The notes under the pieces: model-generated | The model's database searches: none | Seen by the model: the letters and a program-made list of their open reading frames with translations, nothing else | Told to the model about the DNA's origin: nothing | Assembly: GCA_008015565.1 (NCBI GenBank) | Contig: SSFV01000093.1 | Coordinates: 1-32,448, forward strand | From: Nitrosomonas sp. | GTDB taxonomy: Bacteria; Pseudomonadota; Gammaproteobacteria; Burkholderiales; Nitrosomonadaceae | Length of the DNA stretch: 32,448 nucleotides | Direction: 5' to 3' | In this document: positions 1-10,299 of the stretch, in pieces | Numbering within the stretch: the first letter of the stretch is position 1 | Layout of the letters: the number at the start of each line of letters is the position of its first letter | Made by a program: the position numbers and the translations under genes

Positions 1-241
1 AATGGCCTTCACTTAAACCCACGCCGCGAAAATTGAATTTGGTAGCGATAAATTCAAGTTCCAGCAAGGTGGTAAAAATTGTATGGACTACTTTGTTGTC
101 CATAGTTCCGCCGTGTAATGGGTGCGGGTGTGCGATGATGGCAATACCTTTTGGGGCGGACTGCGGTTCTCCAAGCACCGTCTCTAGGTTACCCGCTTTG
201 CCATCGATGAAAAATTTCTGCAGCCTGGAAGTATTCGCCAA
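1..241 (-). CDS. Alpha/beta hydrolase, N-terminal part (cut by window edge)
   Basis: About 80 residues are visible, running off the left edge. The frame reads IAIIAHPHPLHGGTMDNKVV followed shortly by NFRGVGLSEG, which is the strand-turn signature of the small alpha/beta hydrolases of the COG2945 type, in which the HPHP region forms the oxyanion side and FRGVG(x)S(x)G follows. The catalytic Ser, Asp and His would lie outside the window, so activity cannot be judged. The most likely start is a TTG at 241-239, nine bases after the ferredoxin stop and in the same frame; no ATG is available before the conserved region and the Shine-Dalgarno is weak. The close spacing suggests co-transcription with the ferredoxin and ubiB. 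The substrate cannot be predicted. Confidence 0.8.
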   Translation of the reverse strand, partial: MANTSRLQKFFIDGKAGNLETVLGEPQSAPKGIAIIAHPHPLHGGTMDNKVVHTIFTTLLELEFIATKFNFRGVGLSEGH

Positions 242-250
242 GATTCTGTA

Positions 251-559
251 TTAAATTTTTAAGCGTTCAACGATATGACCTTTAATCAGATGCTCATCGA
301 TGATTTCATCGATATCCTCTTTATCAATATAGGTGTACCAGGTTTCATCCGGATAGATAACGATCACCGGGCCTTCGTCGCAACGGTCAAGGCAACCGGC
401 GTTGTTGATACGGATTTTTTTCTTGCCATCCAGTTTTAGTGATTTAATGCGCTGCTTGGCATAATCGCGCAATTCTTGAGAGCCAAATTTATTGCAGCAT
501 TTGGCATTGCCTTCCCGCTGATTGGTGCAGAAAAAAACATGATGTTGATAGTAGCTCAT
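251..559 (-). CDS. Thioredoxin-like [2Fe-2S] ferredoxin
   Basis: A 102-residue protein with the cysteine layout of the thioredoxin-fold [2Fe-2S] ferredoxins (Clostridium pasteurianum / Shethna type): C11, C21-C22, then C56 and C60 in GCLDRCDEGP. The C-x3-C pair followed by an acidic, Pro-containing loop (DEGPVIVIYPD) is the second half of the cluster-binding site. It has no signal peptide and is highly charged, so it is a cytosolic one-electron carrier. The partner is not shown by the sequence. It sits 14 bases downstream of ubiB and 9 bases upstream of the hydrolase, all on the minus strand, which suggests one transcript. Length is normal for the family. Confidence 0.92.
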   Translation of the reverse strand: MSYYQHHVFFCTNQREGNAKCCNKFGSQELRDYAKQRIKSLKLDGKKKIRINNAGCLDRCDEGPVIVIYPDETWYTYIDKEDIDEIIDEHLIKGHIVERLKI

Positions 560-573
560 AAGAAAATAAATAA

Positions 574-2088
574 TTAATGGAAAACCTGCCAGAACAAAAT
601 TCCAGCCAATAAGATCGCTATCAAGGTCAATAGCCGGTTTTGGCGTTTTTCTTCCACCACTAAATCAGCCATCCTTTTTTCGAGTTCATGATTACGGTTC
701 TCAGCAAAAGCTTGATGTATCAAACGCGGAAATTCCGGCAAAATGATCGCCCAATTGGGCGCTTCTTTTTGTATGCGGCTGGCAAGTCCACGTAAACCAA
801 TTTGCTCGGCCATCCAGCGTTCTAGAAATGGTTTGGCCGTTTTCCAAAGATCTAAATCAGGATCAAGGTCGCGTCCAAGTCCTTCGATATTGAGTAAAGT
901 CTTTTGCAACAAAACCAATTGCGGCTGTATTTCCACATTGAATTGCCTTGATGCTTGAAACAATTGAAATAGCACGCGGCCAAAGGAAATTTCTTTTAAT
1001 GGTTTATCAAAAATAGGTTCACAAACGGCTCGGATGGCCGTTTCAAAATCATCTACCCGTGTATCTTTAGGTGCCCATCCTGCTTCCACGTGTGCCTGTG
1101 CAACGCGCGCGTAATCACGGCGAAAGAAGGCTAGAAAGTTTTGCGCCAAGTAGTTCTTATCTTGATCACTTAGCGTGCCCATAATGCCAAAATCAACGGC
1201 AATATAGCGGCCATCTTGCCCCACAAAGATATTGCCGGGATGCATGTCGGCATGAAAATAGCCATCTCGAAATACTTGTGTGAAAAAGATTTCTACGCCA
1301 ACGCGCGCCAGTTGCGGAATATCAATGCCTTGTTCTTTCAGTTTATCGACATGGCTGATGGGGATACCTGTGACGCGTTGCATTACCATTACGCTGCTAC
1401 GGCAATAGTCCCAGTAAACTTCCGGTACCATAAGTAGTGAAGAACTAATGAAGTTACGCCGCAACTGACTGCAGTTTGCCGCTTCACGCATCAAATCGAG
1501 TTCATCATCCAAGTGACGGGCAAATTCTGAAACCACTTGACGCAATTTCAAACGCTTACCATCTGCCCAAAGCGTTTCAGCCAACCAGGCACCCGTATCC
1601 ATTAGTGCTACATCATGCGCAATAATCGGCGCCAGGTTTGGGCGCAATATTTTTACAGCTACTTCGGTGCCATCGTGCAATATAGCGAGATGAACTTGGG
1701 CAACGGAAGCGCTGGCTATCGGCACTTCATCAAATTTAAAGAATAATTCATCGATTTTTTGATCAAATTCTTTTTCCAGTGTCGATAACACCAGCTTTGA
1801 AGGAAAAGGCGGCACCCTGTCTTGTAGTCTAGCCAATTCATCGGCAATATCCTGCGGTAACAGGTCGCGCCGCGTGGAAAGCATTTGACCGAATTTAACG
1901 AAAATGGGCCCCAATGTTTCCAGAGCCAAACGTAATCGCTCTCCTCTAGGTTTGTCCAGTTTGCGCCAAAAAGTTAGTGTATTGACTATTATTCGAAGGA
2001 ATTTTAATTTGCTGTGGCTCAGCACAAATTCATCCAATCCAAACTGGAAGGCAACCCACTGAATTTTAAATAGGCGAAAGAGGCGCAT
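574..2088 (-). CDS. ubiB: UbiB, ubiquinone biosynthesis accessory protein (ABC1/ADCK/AarF family)
   Basis: A 504-residue protein of the atypical kinase-like ABC1 family, which is needed for aerobic ubiquinone synthesis at the inner membrane. Landmarks, in order, are the KxGQ motif at residues 65-68 (KFGQ), the Ala-rich nucleotide-loop replacement ASASVAQVH at 125-133, the invariant Lys in VAVKILRP near 146, the HADMHPGN catalytic-loop equivalent at 279-286, and VDFG at about 298-301. A single hydrophobic segment at about 485-503 ends the protein and fits the C-terminal membrane anchor. It follows ubiJ, another ubiquinone accessory factor, on the same strand. An 8-bp inverted repeat (GCTTAATT/AATTAAGC, 2120-2140) lies in the leader between them. 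The start was chosen because the N-terminal [10 protein letters not shown] fits family starts; its ribosome binding site is poor. Confidence 0.97.
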   Translation of the reverse strand: MRLFRLFKIQWVAFQFGLDEFVLSHSKLKFLRIIVNTLTFWRKLDKPRGERLRLALETLGPIFVKFGQMLSTRRDLLPQDIADELARLQDRVPPFPSKLVLSTLEKEFDQKIDELFFKFDEVPIASASVAQVHLAILHDGTEVAVKILRPNLAPIIAHDVALMDTGAWLAETLWADGKRLKLRQVVSEFARHLDDELDLMREAANCSQLRRNFISSSLLMVPEVYWDYCRSSVMVMQRVTGIPISHVDKLKEQGIDIPQLARVGVEIFFTQVFRDGYFHADMHPGNIFVGQDGRYIAVDFGIMGTLSDQDKNYLAQNFLAFFRRDYARVAQAHVEAGWAPKDTRVDDFETAIRAVCEPIFDKPLKEISFGRVLFQLFQASRQFNVEIQPQLVLLQKTLLNIEGLGRDLDPDLDLWKTAKPFLERWMAEQIGLRGLASRIQKEAPNWAIILPEFPRLIHQAFAENRNHELEKRMADLVVEEKRQNRLLTLIAILLAGILFWQVFH

Positions 2089-2226
2089 GGAGGATATAAA
2101 TTTGGCTGATGGAGCGTGTGCTTAATTAGCGAAATTAAGCAAGGCTGGTTTGTAATAAATTGTCATTTGGGTCGCTGCCGGTTGTATTGTGATATAAAGA
2201 AAGAAATGGGATTCTGCACCTATCGT

Positions 2227-2814
2227 TTATGATAATGCGTGGGTTAATTTATCCAATCGCCGTTCAAGTTTTTCAATATTATTTTTTAGATTGGCAATTT
2301 CTTGAGACCATTGATTAACCGCAGTGCGCTTGGTTAATAAAACATTCTCTTCGGTATAATACTCAGTTACAGCGCGCGAAATATGATCAAAATTTTTTGC
2401 TTGCCATTGTATGAGATATTTGCTGCCATGCATGATTCGATGGGCAATCATATCGCCAAATAGTTGGCTCAGATCTTGCTCGATAACCAAGCTGATATTG
2501 ATTTGCTTGCCTATATTGATTAATTCCTCTGCAAAGGATTCATCTCCGCTAATCACAATCTGCTTAAGAGCAGCTGTATTCTGTGTAACTAGTTCAGTCA
2601 AAATGTTAAGAGGCGCAGTAACCGTTGCATCTACAGGTAAGTTGCCATCAACTTTTTGCAGTTCACCTTCCGGGTTAATCATCGCCCTGAAATACATTAG
2701 GGGAGGGACCCGAATACACACTATTCGGCCGATATAAGCTTGCAAACGTTCACAAGGCCAACCTTCACGGCGCAGTGTACTGTTAATAGCTGTTATTACA
2801 GTAGAAGTAAGCAT
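2227..2814 (-). CDS. ubiJ: UbiJ, SCP2-domain ubiquinone biosynthesis accessory factor
   Basis: A 195-residue cytosolic protein with an SCP2-like lipid-binding fold in roughly residues 10-120 and a C-terminal coiled coil at about 165-192 (heptad-like EIANLKNNIEKLERRLDKL). This architecture, and its place next to ubiB, identify it as UbiJ, which in Escherichia coli binds the isoprenoid intermediate within the soluble Ubi complex. A conserved family feature is the hydrophobic tunnel domain with the GDESFAEELI segment near 89-98. In many betaproteobacteria ubiE, ubiJ and ubiB are adjacent; here ubiE is absent upstream, and a non-coding stretch leads to rlpA instead. The 138-base gap to ubiB may hold its own promoter. 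Confidence 0.9.
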   Translation of the reverse strand: MLTSTVITAINSTLRREGWPCERLQAYIGRIVCIRVPPLMYFRAMINPEGELQKVDGNLPVDATVTAPLNILTELVTQNTAALKQIVISGDESFAEELINIGKQINISLVIEQDLSQLFGDMIAHRIMHGSKYLIQWQAKNFDHISRAVTEYYTEENVLLTKRTAVNQWSQEIANLKNNIEKLERRLDKLTHALS

Positions 2815-3163
2815 TATATGATTGTTCGATTCTGTTAATTCTAATAATTATGCGTAGAAAATAAGTGGCAAAAGCTGTTAGTTTTGCTAAGAATCTTCGA
2901 GTATAGCATCATAGCCTTTATCAATATTATCCTGGAAACCGCAATTTAACGAGGTAATGTATAGGGATTTTTGAGTTTACGATATGACAATTGAATTATA
3001 TCGCTATAACAAGTAATTCTTTTTTTAGTGTGAATGTGCGAAAAATCACGGCCATTCATCAGATATAAGGGTATATTTCCTTCCTGTTCTTCGCTTCAAA
3101 ACACTTCGATCAGTATTATATTTAACTCAGATAGTCGCAATCTTCTCCAAACGTGAAAGCGAA
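2815..3163. other. Intergenic stretch upstream of ubiJ
   Basis: This 349-base AT-rich gap should contain the minus-strand promoter for ubiJ and, if the terminator at 3252-3283 is real, a plus-strand promoter as well. One plus-strand frame is open from about 3029 to 3253 without an ATG before 3164. No confident promoter hexamers, repeats or RNA fold were recognised by eye. Confidence 0.4.
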
Positions 3164-3253
3164 ATGTTGGAATGGAACGATACTGTGTCAAGATCGATAT
3201 TGGGTATGAATTCTTTTGATTGCGATGAATGGTTCTATGACGAGGCCCTTTAA
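3164..3253 (+). CDS. Candidate 29-residue small ORF, acidic C-terminus
   Basis: ATG at 3164 opens a short frame ending DCDEWFYDEAL followed by TAA. A purine-rich GAAAG lies about four bases upstream of the ATG and could act as a weak ribosome binding site. The same frame is open upstream to about 3029, so a longer product with a non-ATG start is possible. Its stop codon overlaps the left arm of a strong rho-independent terminator, which is what one expects of a short transcription unit. I do not recognise the protein. Alternatively the transcript could be a small RNA and the ORF accidental. Confidence 0.3.
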   Translation: MLEWNDTVSRSILGMNSFDCDEWFYDEAL

Positions 3254-3283
3254 TCCCTGTTGCGTGCAATAGGGATTTTTTTT
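3252..3283 (+). terminator. Strong rho-independent terminator, plus strand
   Basis: AATCCCTGTTG (3252-3262) pairs with CAATAGGGATT (3267-3277) as an 11-bp stem with one G-U pair and a CGTG loop, followed by eight T at 3276-3283. The T tract is on the plus strand only, so it ends a rightward transcript, although all annotated neighbours are on the minus strand. It lies directly beside the rlpA stop (3288). Confidence 0.8.
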
Positions 3284-3287
3284 ATGG

Positions 3288-4259
3288 TCAATCAATTACC
3301 ATTACAGGGGTAATTGCGAGATTCTGAGTTATGGTTGTGGCTGCCTGCTTGGCAAGAATTTGATTGGAATACGGGCCTGCATGAATTTTGTATAAGCCAT
3401 TGTTTTTGGTTATATTCACGGAATTGTTGAGCGAAGGAATTTTCTTTCGCACTTGAGTGAGAAAATTATGCGCGTTGTCCGGTGAACCAAATGCGCCAAG
3501 TTGCAAATAAACTGCCGTTGCTTCCGAATTGCTATCTGCGATAGGTGTTGGTAGTGCTGACGAAGGAACGGCTGCTTGTTTTATTATCGGGATATCGTCC
3601 GGTAATATGCTTTCAACCTCAACGTAGCTGCTGCCGCCCGCCAGCACGCCTAATTTATAAGCTGCTGTATACGAGAGATCGATGAGGCGGTCCGACAAAA
3701 AGGGTCCACGGTCATTCAGGCGGACAATAACTGATTTACCATTTTCCAAATTGGTCACCCGGACATAGCTAGGTAGCGGCAAAGTCGGATGCGCTGCCGT
3801 CATTGCATACATATCGTAAACTTCTCCAGATGCGGTATTGTTCCCATGGTAACGGCGGCCGTACCATGAAGCAATACCACGCTCTTTATAGGCGCGAAGC
3901 TCAGTCATCGGTTTAAAGTATTTTCCCAATGCCGTGTAAGGCTGCATATTTGCTGCACGAAGCGGTTCGGCTTTGGGAATAGCGTCCGGAATCAGATGTA
4001 GATTGGGTGGAGGGTTATCTCCGGGACCATCATCCAGGTAGTAACCGCCACCCTTCCTGGTAATCAATCCCGAACCAGAATGAGTAGTTGCCAAAGAAGA
4101 TTGTTTTTTCTGTTTCAGGTTACTATTATGCTGCGGTGTGCTGCTACACGCAGCAAGCATGGCGAAAGTTACTATTAATGCCAATCCATGAAACCGGGAT
4201 GTTGTAACAAACAAAGAATTTTTAAGCGGGTACGTTAACTTCAAAAATAGCATTGTCAT
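3288..4259 (-). CDS. rlpA: RlpA, septal ring lytic transglycosylase lipoprotein with SPOR domain
   Basis: A 323-residue outer-membrane lipoprotein. The signal peptide ends in a lipobox (MLAAC, Cys38), followed by a low-complexity linker. The double-psi beta-barrel RlpA domain covers about residues 126-216, with SWYG near 131-134, the conserved His in TAAHPTLP (about 157) and Asp in LNDRGPF (about 183); these correspond to the His/Asp pair needed for glycan-strand cleavage in Pseudomonas RlpA. A SPOR domain at about 249-320 (YLQLGAFGSPDNA) would bind denuded septal peptidoglycan. The start ATG overlaps the rodA stop as ATGA, so translation is probably coupled. It is the last gene of the rod-shape operon. 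The signal peptide has a long n-region, but no better start is available. Confidence 0.96.
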   Translation of the reverse strand: MTMLFLKLTYPLKNSLFVTTSRFHGLALIVTFAMLAACSSTPQHNSNLKQKKQSSLATTHSGSGLITRKGGGYYLDDGPGDNPPPNLHLIPDAIPKAEPLRAANMQPYTALGKYFKPMTELRAYKERGIASWYGRRYHGNNTASGEVYDMYAMTAAHPTLPLPSYVRVTNLENGKSVIVRLNDRGPFLSDRLIDLSYTAAYKLGVLAGGSSYVEVESILPDDIPIIKQAAVPSSALPTPIADSNSEATAVYLQLGAFGSPDNAHNFLTQVRKKIPSLNNSVNITKNNGLYKIHAGPYSNQILAKQAATTITQNLAITPVMVID

Positions 4260-5356
4260 GTTTTTATGAGCTTAGGATGTGTTTGAATACTCATCAAAAT
4301 ACCAAAACCAAGCAGCATTGTCACCATTGATGTGCCGCCATAACTAATCAGTGGCAATGGAACGCCTACTACGGGAAGGATACCACTAACCATTCCCATG
4401 TTAACGAAAATATAAGTAAAGAAAGTTAGCGTTATTGAGCCAGCAATAAGGCGCGTAAACTGCGTTGAAGCATTGGCCGTTATGATCAAACAACGTCCGA
4501 TCACGATAAGATAGAGCAGTAGCAATAACGTATTGCCGATCAATCCGAATTCTTCCGAGAATACTGCAAAGATAAAATCAGTGCTCTGTTCCGGCAAAAA
4601 ATCCAGTTGAGTTTGCGTGCCATTTTGCCATCCTTTACCGATAACGCCGCCGGAGCCAATGGCAATGGATGATTGAATCGTATGATAACCGGCGCCCAGC
4701 GGATCCTGGGAGGGATCCAAGAGTGTCATGATCCGTTGACGTTGATAGTCATGCATGACTGACCACACGATGGGAAAGCTACCCAGCGCTGCCGTTATTA
4801 ACCCCACGATGATACGCCACGAAAGACCGGCCAGAAATAATACATAAAAACCGCTGGCCGCAATTAAAATCGCGGTTCCCAAATCGGGTTGTTTTAAGAT
4901 TAGAAAAACCGGCAACATTAAAAGTACCGTTGCACCTGCATAATCACGCAACCGCAACGTGATTTCATGCTTGTCAAAATACCAGGCCATCATAAGAGGG
5001 ATGGCAACTTTCATGAGTTCGGAAGGTTGAATTCGCGTAACGCCTAGATCAAGCCAACGCCTGGCGCCATTATTGATTTCCCCAAACAAAGCTACGCCAA
5101 TTAGCAAGCTAAGTCCTACCATATACATCGGTAGCGCCAGACGCTTGATTTGCTGTAAAGGGATATTTGCCACGAGCCACATTATTACTAAGGCAATTGA
5201 TATATTGACCACTTGATGGCTGACTTTGCTGAAATTGCCTCCCGTGGCGCTATACAGCACAATCAAGCCAACCAATGTCAGCGCAAGAATTCCAATTAAT
5301 AAGAAGCCGTCGATGTAGCGTACGAAATAATACCAAACTTTCTTTATTTCAATCAT
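4256..5356 (-). CDS. rodA: RodA, SEDS-family peptidoglycan glycosyltransferase
   Basis: A 366-residue polytopic inner-membrane protein with about ten hydrophobic segments. It polymerises lipid II in the elongasome together with PBP2. Family landmarks are ARRWLDLG (about 98-105), PSELMK (111-116), the QPDLGTA stretch (about 156-162), GKGWQNGTQTQLDFLPEQ (about 240-257) and TDFIFAVFSEEFG, whose Asp260 aligns with the catalytic Asp of RodA. The C-terminal SYGGTSM signature is present. It lies about 47 bases downstream of mrdA and overlaps rlpA by four bases. Length is normal. Confidence 0.97.
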   Translation of the reverse strand: MIEIKKVWYYFVRYIDGFLLIGILALTLVGLIVLYSATGGNFSKVSHQVVNISIALVIMWLVANIPLQQIKRLALPMYMVGLSLLIGVALFGEINNGARRWLDLGVTRIQPSELMKVAIPLMMAWYFDKHEITLRLRDYAGATVLLMLPVFLILKQPDLGTAILIAASGFYVLFLAGLSWRIIVGLITAALGSFPIVWSVMHDYQRQRIMTLLDPSQDPLGAGYHTIQSSIAIGSGGVIGKGWQNGTQTQLDFLPEQSTDFIFAVFSEEFGLIGNTLLLLLYLIVIGRCLIITANASTQFTRLIAGSITLTFFTYIFVNMGMVSGILPVVGVPLPLISYGGTSMVTMLLGFGILMSIQTHPKLIKT

Positions 5357-5403
5357 AAGCGATACCGATGTTGGTTATGAGTATGAATGACTGGATGTAT
5401 TCT

Positions 5404-7318
5404 TCAAAGATGGTCATGTTCAGGGCCGTCAACGGCTTCAGTCAATTGCACAATGGTTTCGTCTGGCAATAGACCTAATAAGTAGTAATCAAATACTTGC
5501 CTGGCTACAGGGGCTGCCGTAGAGCCGCCAGTTCCGGTATTTTCGATAAGAACGGCCAGTGCAATTTTAGGATTCTCTGCAGGCGCATAAGCGATAAACA
5601 TGGCATGATCACGGTGACGCTCATTAATGGATTTTTCATTGTAACGTTCACCTTGTTTTATACCAATCACTTGCGAAGTACCTGTTTTGCCAGCAAAAGT
5701 ATAAGCCGCATTGATAGCGGCCTTGGCTGCTGTCCCGCCAGGGCGGGTGACATCGATGAGTGCGTTTTTAACGATTTCAAGATTGTGGGGCTTCAGATTA
5801 AGTTTATTGAGTAATTTTGGAGGAATTTCCTCGATCAATCCCGTTTGACTATTTTGAATCTGTTTAACCAGGCGAGGAAGGTAAGCCTTACCATTATTGG
5901 CAATTATCATGGTGGCAAAAGCTAGTTGTAGCGGGGTGGTAAGATTATAGCCTTGGCCGATTGCAACAGAAATGGTATCGCCTGCGTACCACTTCTGTTT
6001 GAATTGCTTCATTTTCCATGCCGATGAAGGCAGCAATCCCGAAACTTCGCCTTCAATATCGATCCCGGTTTTCTTACCTAACCCGAATTGACCGATAAAG
6101 CTATGAATGTTGTCGATACCGAGGTCGTTGGCAAGCCCGTAGTAATAGGTATCGCACGAGACAACCAATGATTTATGCAAATTTACCCGGCCGTGACCGC
6201 CTGGTTTCCAATCGCGATAGCGGCGATTCACACCGGGCAGAGAGAAATATCCAGGATCACTGATACTGTATTCCGGCGTACGTTTTCCCAGCTCTAACGC
6301 GGCTAACGCCATGAATGGTTTAAAAGTCGATCCCGGCGGGTAAACACCGCGTAATGCGCGATTGTTAAGTGGCCGATCAATCGAATTGTTGAGCAAGTTC
6401 CAATTTTCTTGATCGATACCGCCGATAAAGAGATTATTGTCATAACCAGGTTTGCTGACGAAAGCAAGCACTTCACCATTATTGGGATCCAATGCGACCA
6501 ATGCGCCCCGGCGATCGCCGAAAGCTTTTTCTGCCGCTTCTTGCAGGCCGAGATCGAGTGAAAGAATTAAATTGTTGCCGGAAATTGGCGGCGTGCGGGA
6601 AAGGACACGGATCGAACGCCCTGCCGCATCCGTTTCTACTTCTTCAAAACCCGTAATGCCATGTAGTTGTTTTTCATAGCTCTGTTCGATGCCGATTTTG
6701 CCAATGTATTGAGAACCACGATAATTGTTCAGTTCATTACTGACTTCCAGCTGTTCAAGATCTTGATCATTGATTCGGCTGATATAACCGATGACATGCG
6801 ATACGATTTCTTTTTGCGGATATTGACGGAAAATGCGAGCTTTAATTTCAACGCCGGGAAAACGATAGCGATTGGTTGCAAAGGTGGCAATTTCAACATC
6901 GGAAAGACGATTGCGAAGTGGCAAGCTCTTGAATCGCTTGCTTTCTTTCAGCAATTTTTTGAAACGTTGCCGGTCATTAGGTGTAATTTCAATAATGGAT
7001 GCCAATTCGTCCAGTGTCGATTCGATGTCGGCAACTTTACTGGGTGTAATTTCTAATGCGTAAGCAGAATAGTTTTGCGCCAGAATCTGGCCATTGCGAT
7101 CGTAAATCAAACCACGATTGGGGAACGAGCGGTAGAATGGAAATCCGGTTGGCTTCAGCCAATGTATGATAATGTTCCTGTTGTGAAACCTGTAAATAAT
7201 AAAAACGCGCATACAATAGCATAAAAAAAAGCACAATAAATCCCGTGCTTACGGCAAGTCTTAAACGGAATCTGCGTAATTCGGCCGTATGGTCTCGTAA
7301 TTCTACTTTATGTTTCAT
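5404..7318 (-). CDS. mrdA: Penicillin-binding protein 2 (elongasome transpeptidase), frameshifted in this sequence
   Basis: PBP2 crosslinks peptidoglycan during cell elongation. The gene is read in two frames. The first starts at ATG 7318 and gives residues 1-66, with a short cytoplasmic tail, a transmembrane segment (about 24-42) and LAEANRISILPLVP. The second resumes with NRGLIYDRNG and runs to the stop at 5404. Removing one base from the G run at 7120-7123 rejoins them into 637 residues. In that product the dimerisation domain is followed by the transpeptidase domain with STFK at 330-333, SCD at 387-389 and KTGT at 544-547, the same positions as I recall for Escherichia coli PBP2. The second frame, read alone, would extend to 7236 with an unrelated N-terminus. 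The start overlaps the mreD stop (ATGA). Because PBP2 is normally essential in rods with MreB and RodA, a sequencing or assembly error is the simplest explanation; true inactivation remains possible. Confidence 0.9.
7120..7123. other. Frameshift site in mrdA (four-G run)
   Basis: On the coding strand the sequence is GTTCCCCAATCGTGG. With three C the frame reads V-P-N-R-G, matching the conserved PNRGxIYDRNG of class B PBPs; with four C it reads V-P-Q-S-W and leaves the family. One extra base is therefore inferred here. No slippery-site arrangement or stimulatory hairpin is evident that would suggest programmed frameshifting. Confidence 0.85.
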
Positions 7319-7866
7319 AGCGCGTTTGGATCAGATCTCTGCCTGAGCGGAGCTCTGAGCATCAGTGAAACCGGAAGCCATAACAAGGATCCGGTAACTG
7401 CAGCAAAGTAATAGGGCCACGCCGGCAAATCCGTACCGCCGGATGCAGCAACTAAAGCAATCACTATCTGCATAACGAGTAATATAAAACCGACCTGCGG
7501 CGCTTGTTGAACTAAGCTGAAGATTCGCAGCCGCCGCCCAAGTATCAATGTGAGATAGACAGCAATACAATATGCCAACGCATGCTGCCCCAGAATGCCG
7601 GCGTTGGCAACATCCATCATCAATCCCATGCAAAATGCAATGCTCATTCCCATTTTATGGGGGTAATTGACAGCCCAATAAATAATCACAATAGCCACGA
7701 AATCAGGGCGAAATACGGCAACATCTTCATGAAACGGTATGAAATTCAGAATCAGTGAAATCGCCAAAGTCGCCGCAATATACCCATTACTTGGCGGCTC
7801 ATAAATATCTTCTCCAAAGTATTCGTCGGGTTCTAAATTTTTATTTTTGATCTGCTTGGGATTCAA
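7315..7866 (-). CDS. mreD: MreD, rod shape-determining membrane protein
   Basis: A 183-residue inner-membrane protein with five to six predicted membrane segments starting near residue 28 (GYIAATLAISLILNFIPF), as usual for MreD. The RPDFVAIVIIYWA and FCMGLMMDVANAGILGQHAL stretches are typical of the family. It scaffolds the MreBCD-RodA-PBP2 elongation complex. The N-terminus (about 27 hydrophilic residues) is slightly long, and the start lies 26 bases inside mreC; no internal ATG offers a better choice, so the overlap is probably real. The stop overlaps the mrdA start as ATGA, pointing to translational coupling. Confidence 0.93.
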   Translation of the reverse strand: MNPKQIKNKNLEPDEYFGEDIYEPPSNGYIAATLAISLILNFIPFHEDVAVFRPDFVAIVIIYWAVNYPHKMGMSIAFCMGLMMDVANAGILGQHALAYCIAVYLTLILGRRLRIFSLVQQAPQVGFILLVMQIVIALVAASGGTDLPAWPYYFAAVTGSLLWLPVSLMLRAPLRQRSDPNAL

Positions 7867-8740
7867 TTTTAGGCATCTCTACAAATTCTTCAAGTGGCAT
7901 TGCGGGTGGTAACGCTAAAATCAGAACTTGCCGGTTTCTATCGACTCCGGCAATTGGCGTGCTGATAATCTGGGCAAAGTCGTTGGTCGGGTCGCGTTCG
8001 ATTCTTAGTACCGTTGCAACCGGAATGCCGGGCGGATATACCCCGCCAATTCCTGAAGTGACCAATAAATCATCTCGCTGAATATCGGTATTGATCGATA
8101 GGTAGCGAATTTCTAGTTCATCATTCTTTCCCGAACCCGAAACGACTGAACGTAAGCTGTTGCGCAGTACTTGCACAGGTACGGATTGATTTTTATCGGT
8201 AAGCAAGGTGACTTCCGATGACCAAGGATAAAGTTGTGTTATTTGTCCGACAATACCTTTATCGTCGATGACTGCTTGGCCTAGCCGTATATCATGATAG
8301 CTGCCTTTGTTCAAAGTAATTTTGTGATTGAAAGGGTCACGGGGAATGGAGATGATTTCAGCAAGGACGGCTTCGGTTTGCGCACTGACTTCGATTTGCT
8401 GCATGGCACCAAGTAATTGGCGTAATTGCTTGTTTTCGGCTTCTAAAGCATGCAACTTAAGCAATTGTTCACGATCTTTGAGGTATTGCTGCTTTAATCT
8501 GAAATTTTCTTCAAGCAAATTGAAATTGGCAATGAGTTCATTCACCTGATCATAAATTTCGATTGGAATATAGGCAATTTTTTGCAACGGAAAAACAATT
8601 ACGCCTAAAGTTTGGCGCAATTGCGGGAAGTGCTTGAAGCGTAAGTCTTCAGCTATTAATAAGCAGGACAGCAACACGAATACAAACAACCGCGCAAGTG
8701 GGCCTGGTCCGTATCTGAAAAACTGAGGCGCTGTTTTCAT
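7841..8740 (-). CDS. mreC: MreC, rod shape-determining protein
   Basis: A 299-residue bitopic protein with a single N-terminal membrane helix at about 16-31, a periplasmic coiled coil at about 65-115 (LEENFRLKQQYLKDREQL and onward) and the beta-barrel MreC domain at about 120-280, including GIGGVYPPGIPVATV. It links the MreB filament with periplasmic PBP2. It lies 73 bases downstream of mreB and overlaps mreD. Length and layout are ordinary for the family. Confidence 0.96.
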   Translation of the reverse strand: MKTAPQFFRYGPGPLARLFVFVLLSCLLIAEDLRFKHFPQLRQTLGVIVFPLQKIAYIPIEIYDQVNELIANFNLLEENFRLKQQYLKDREQLLKLHALEAENKQLRQLLGAMQQIEVSAQTEAVLAEIISIPRDPFNHKITLNKGSYHDIRLGQAVIDDKGIVGQITQLYPWSSEVTLLTDKNQSVPVQVLRNSLRSVVSGSGKNDELEIRYLSINTDIQRDDLLVTSGIGGVYPPGIPVATVLRIERDPTNDFAQIISTPIAGVDRNRQVLILALPPAMPLEEFVEMPKIESQADQK

Positions 8741-8813
8741 TAAGTCCAGAATTTATTAATTCGTCATGGTTATCAAATTTAATATATCCGTAAAAATAAT
8801 CATCTGTGTTAGT

Positions 8814-9890
<1,077 letters not shown>

Positions 9891-10011
9891 TTATTAATAA
9901 TTAAGATTTATGACGAAAGCGAATATTAATTGAACCTTCAAAAAATAATGCGCCGTTTAAAGCGGGCATGATACCCTAATACTTATTTAAATATAAGGTT
10001 ACCCATTTAAC

Positions 10012-10299
10012 ATGACGCTTTCAGTAAATGATGTAAAACGTATTGCCGATCTTGCTTATATTGAAATCAGCGAAGAGGAAGCCAAAGCTACATTGAATCA
10101 GTTGTCCGGGATATTTAATCTGATTGAAACCATGCAAGCAGTTGACGCCTCCGCAGTAGAACCGATGTCACACGCACAAAATGTTGTGCAGCGGTTACGT
10201 GACGATGTGATCACTGAAGCCGATCAACGGGAAATATGCCAAGCGATTGCGCCGCAAGTTGAAGCAGGCCTCTATTTGGTGCCTCAGGTTATTGAATAA
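10012..10299 (+). CDS. gatC: GatC, Asp/Glu-tRNA amidotransferase subunit C
   Basis: A 95-residue GatC. It starts MTLSVNDVKRIADLAYIEIS and carries the PMSHAQNVVQRLRDDV stretch typical of the subunit that wraps around GatA. The GatCAB complex converts misacylated Glu-tRNA(Gln) and/or Asp-tRNA(Asn) to the amide forms. It is the first gene of the gatCAB cluster, with an AAGG about 14 bases upstream of the ATG. Confidence 0.95.
   Translation: MTLSVNDVKRIADLAYIEISEEEAKATLNQLSGIFNLIETMQAVDASAVEPMSHAQNVVQRLRDDVITEADQREICQAIAPQVEAGLYLVPQVIE

Noticed and set aside
7124-7236. Alternative N-terminus of the long PBP2 frame (starting near 7236)
   Set aside because: Those residues do not resemble PBP2. 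The true N-terminus is in the other frame and continues to 7318.
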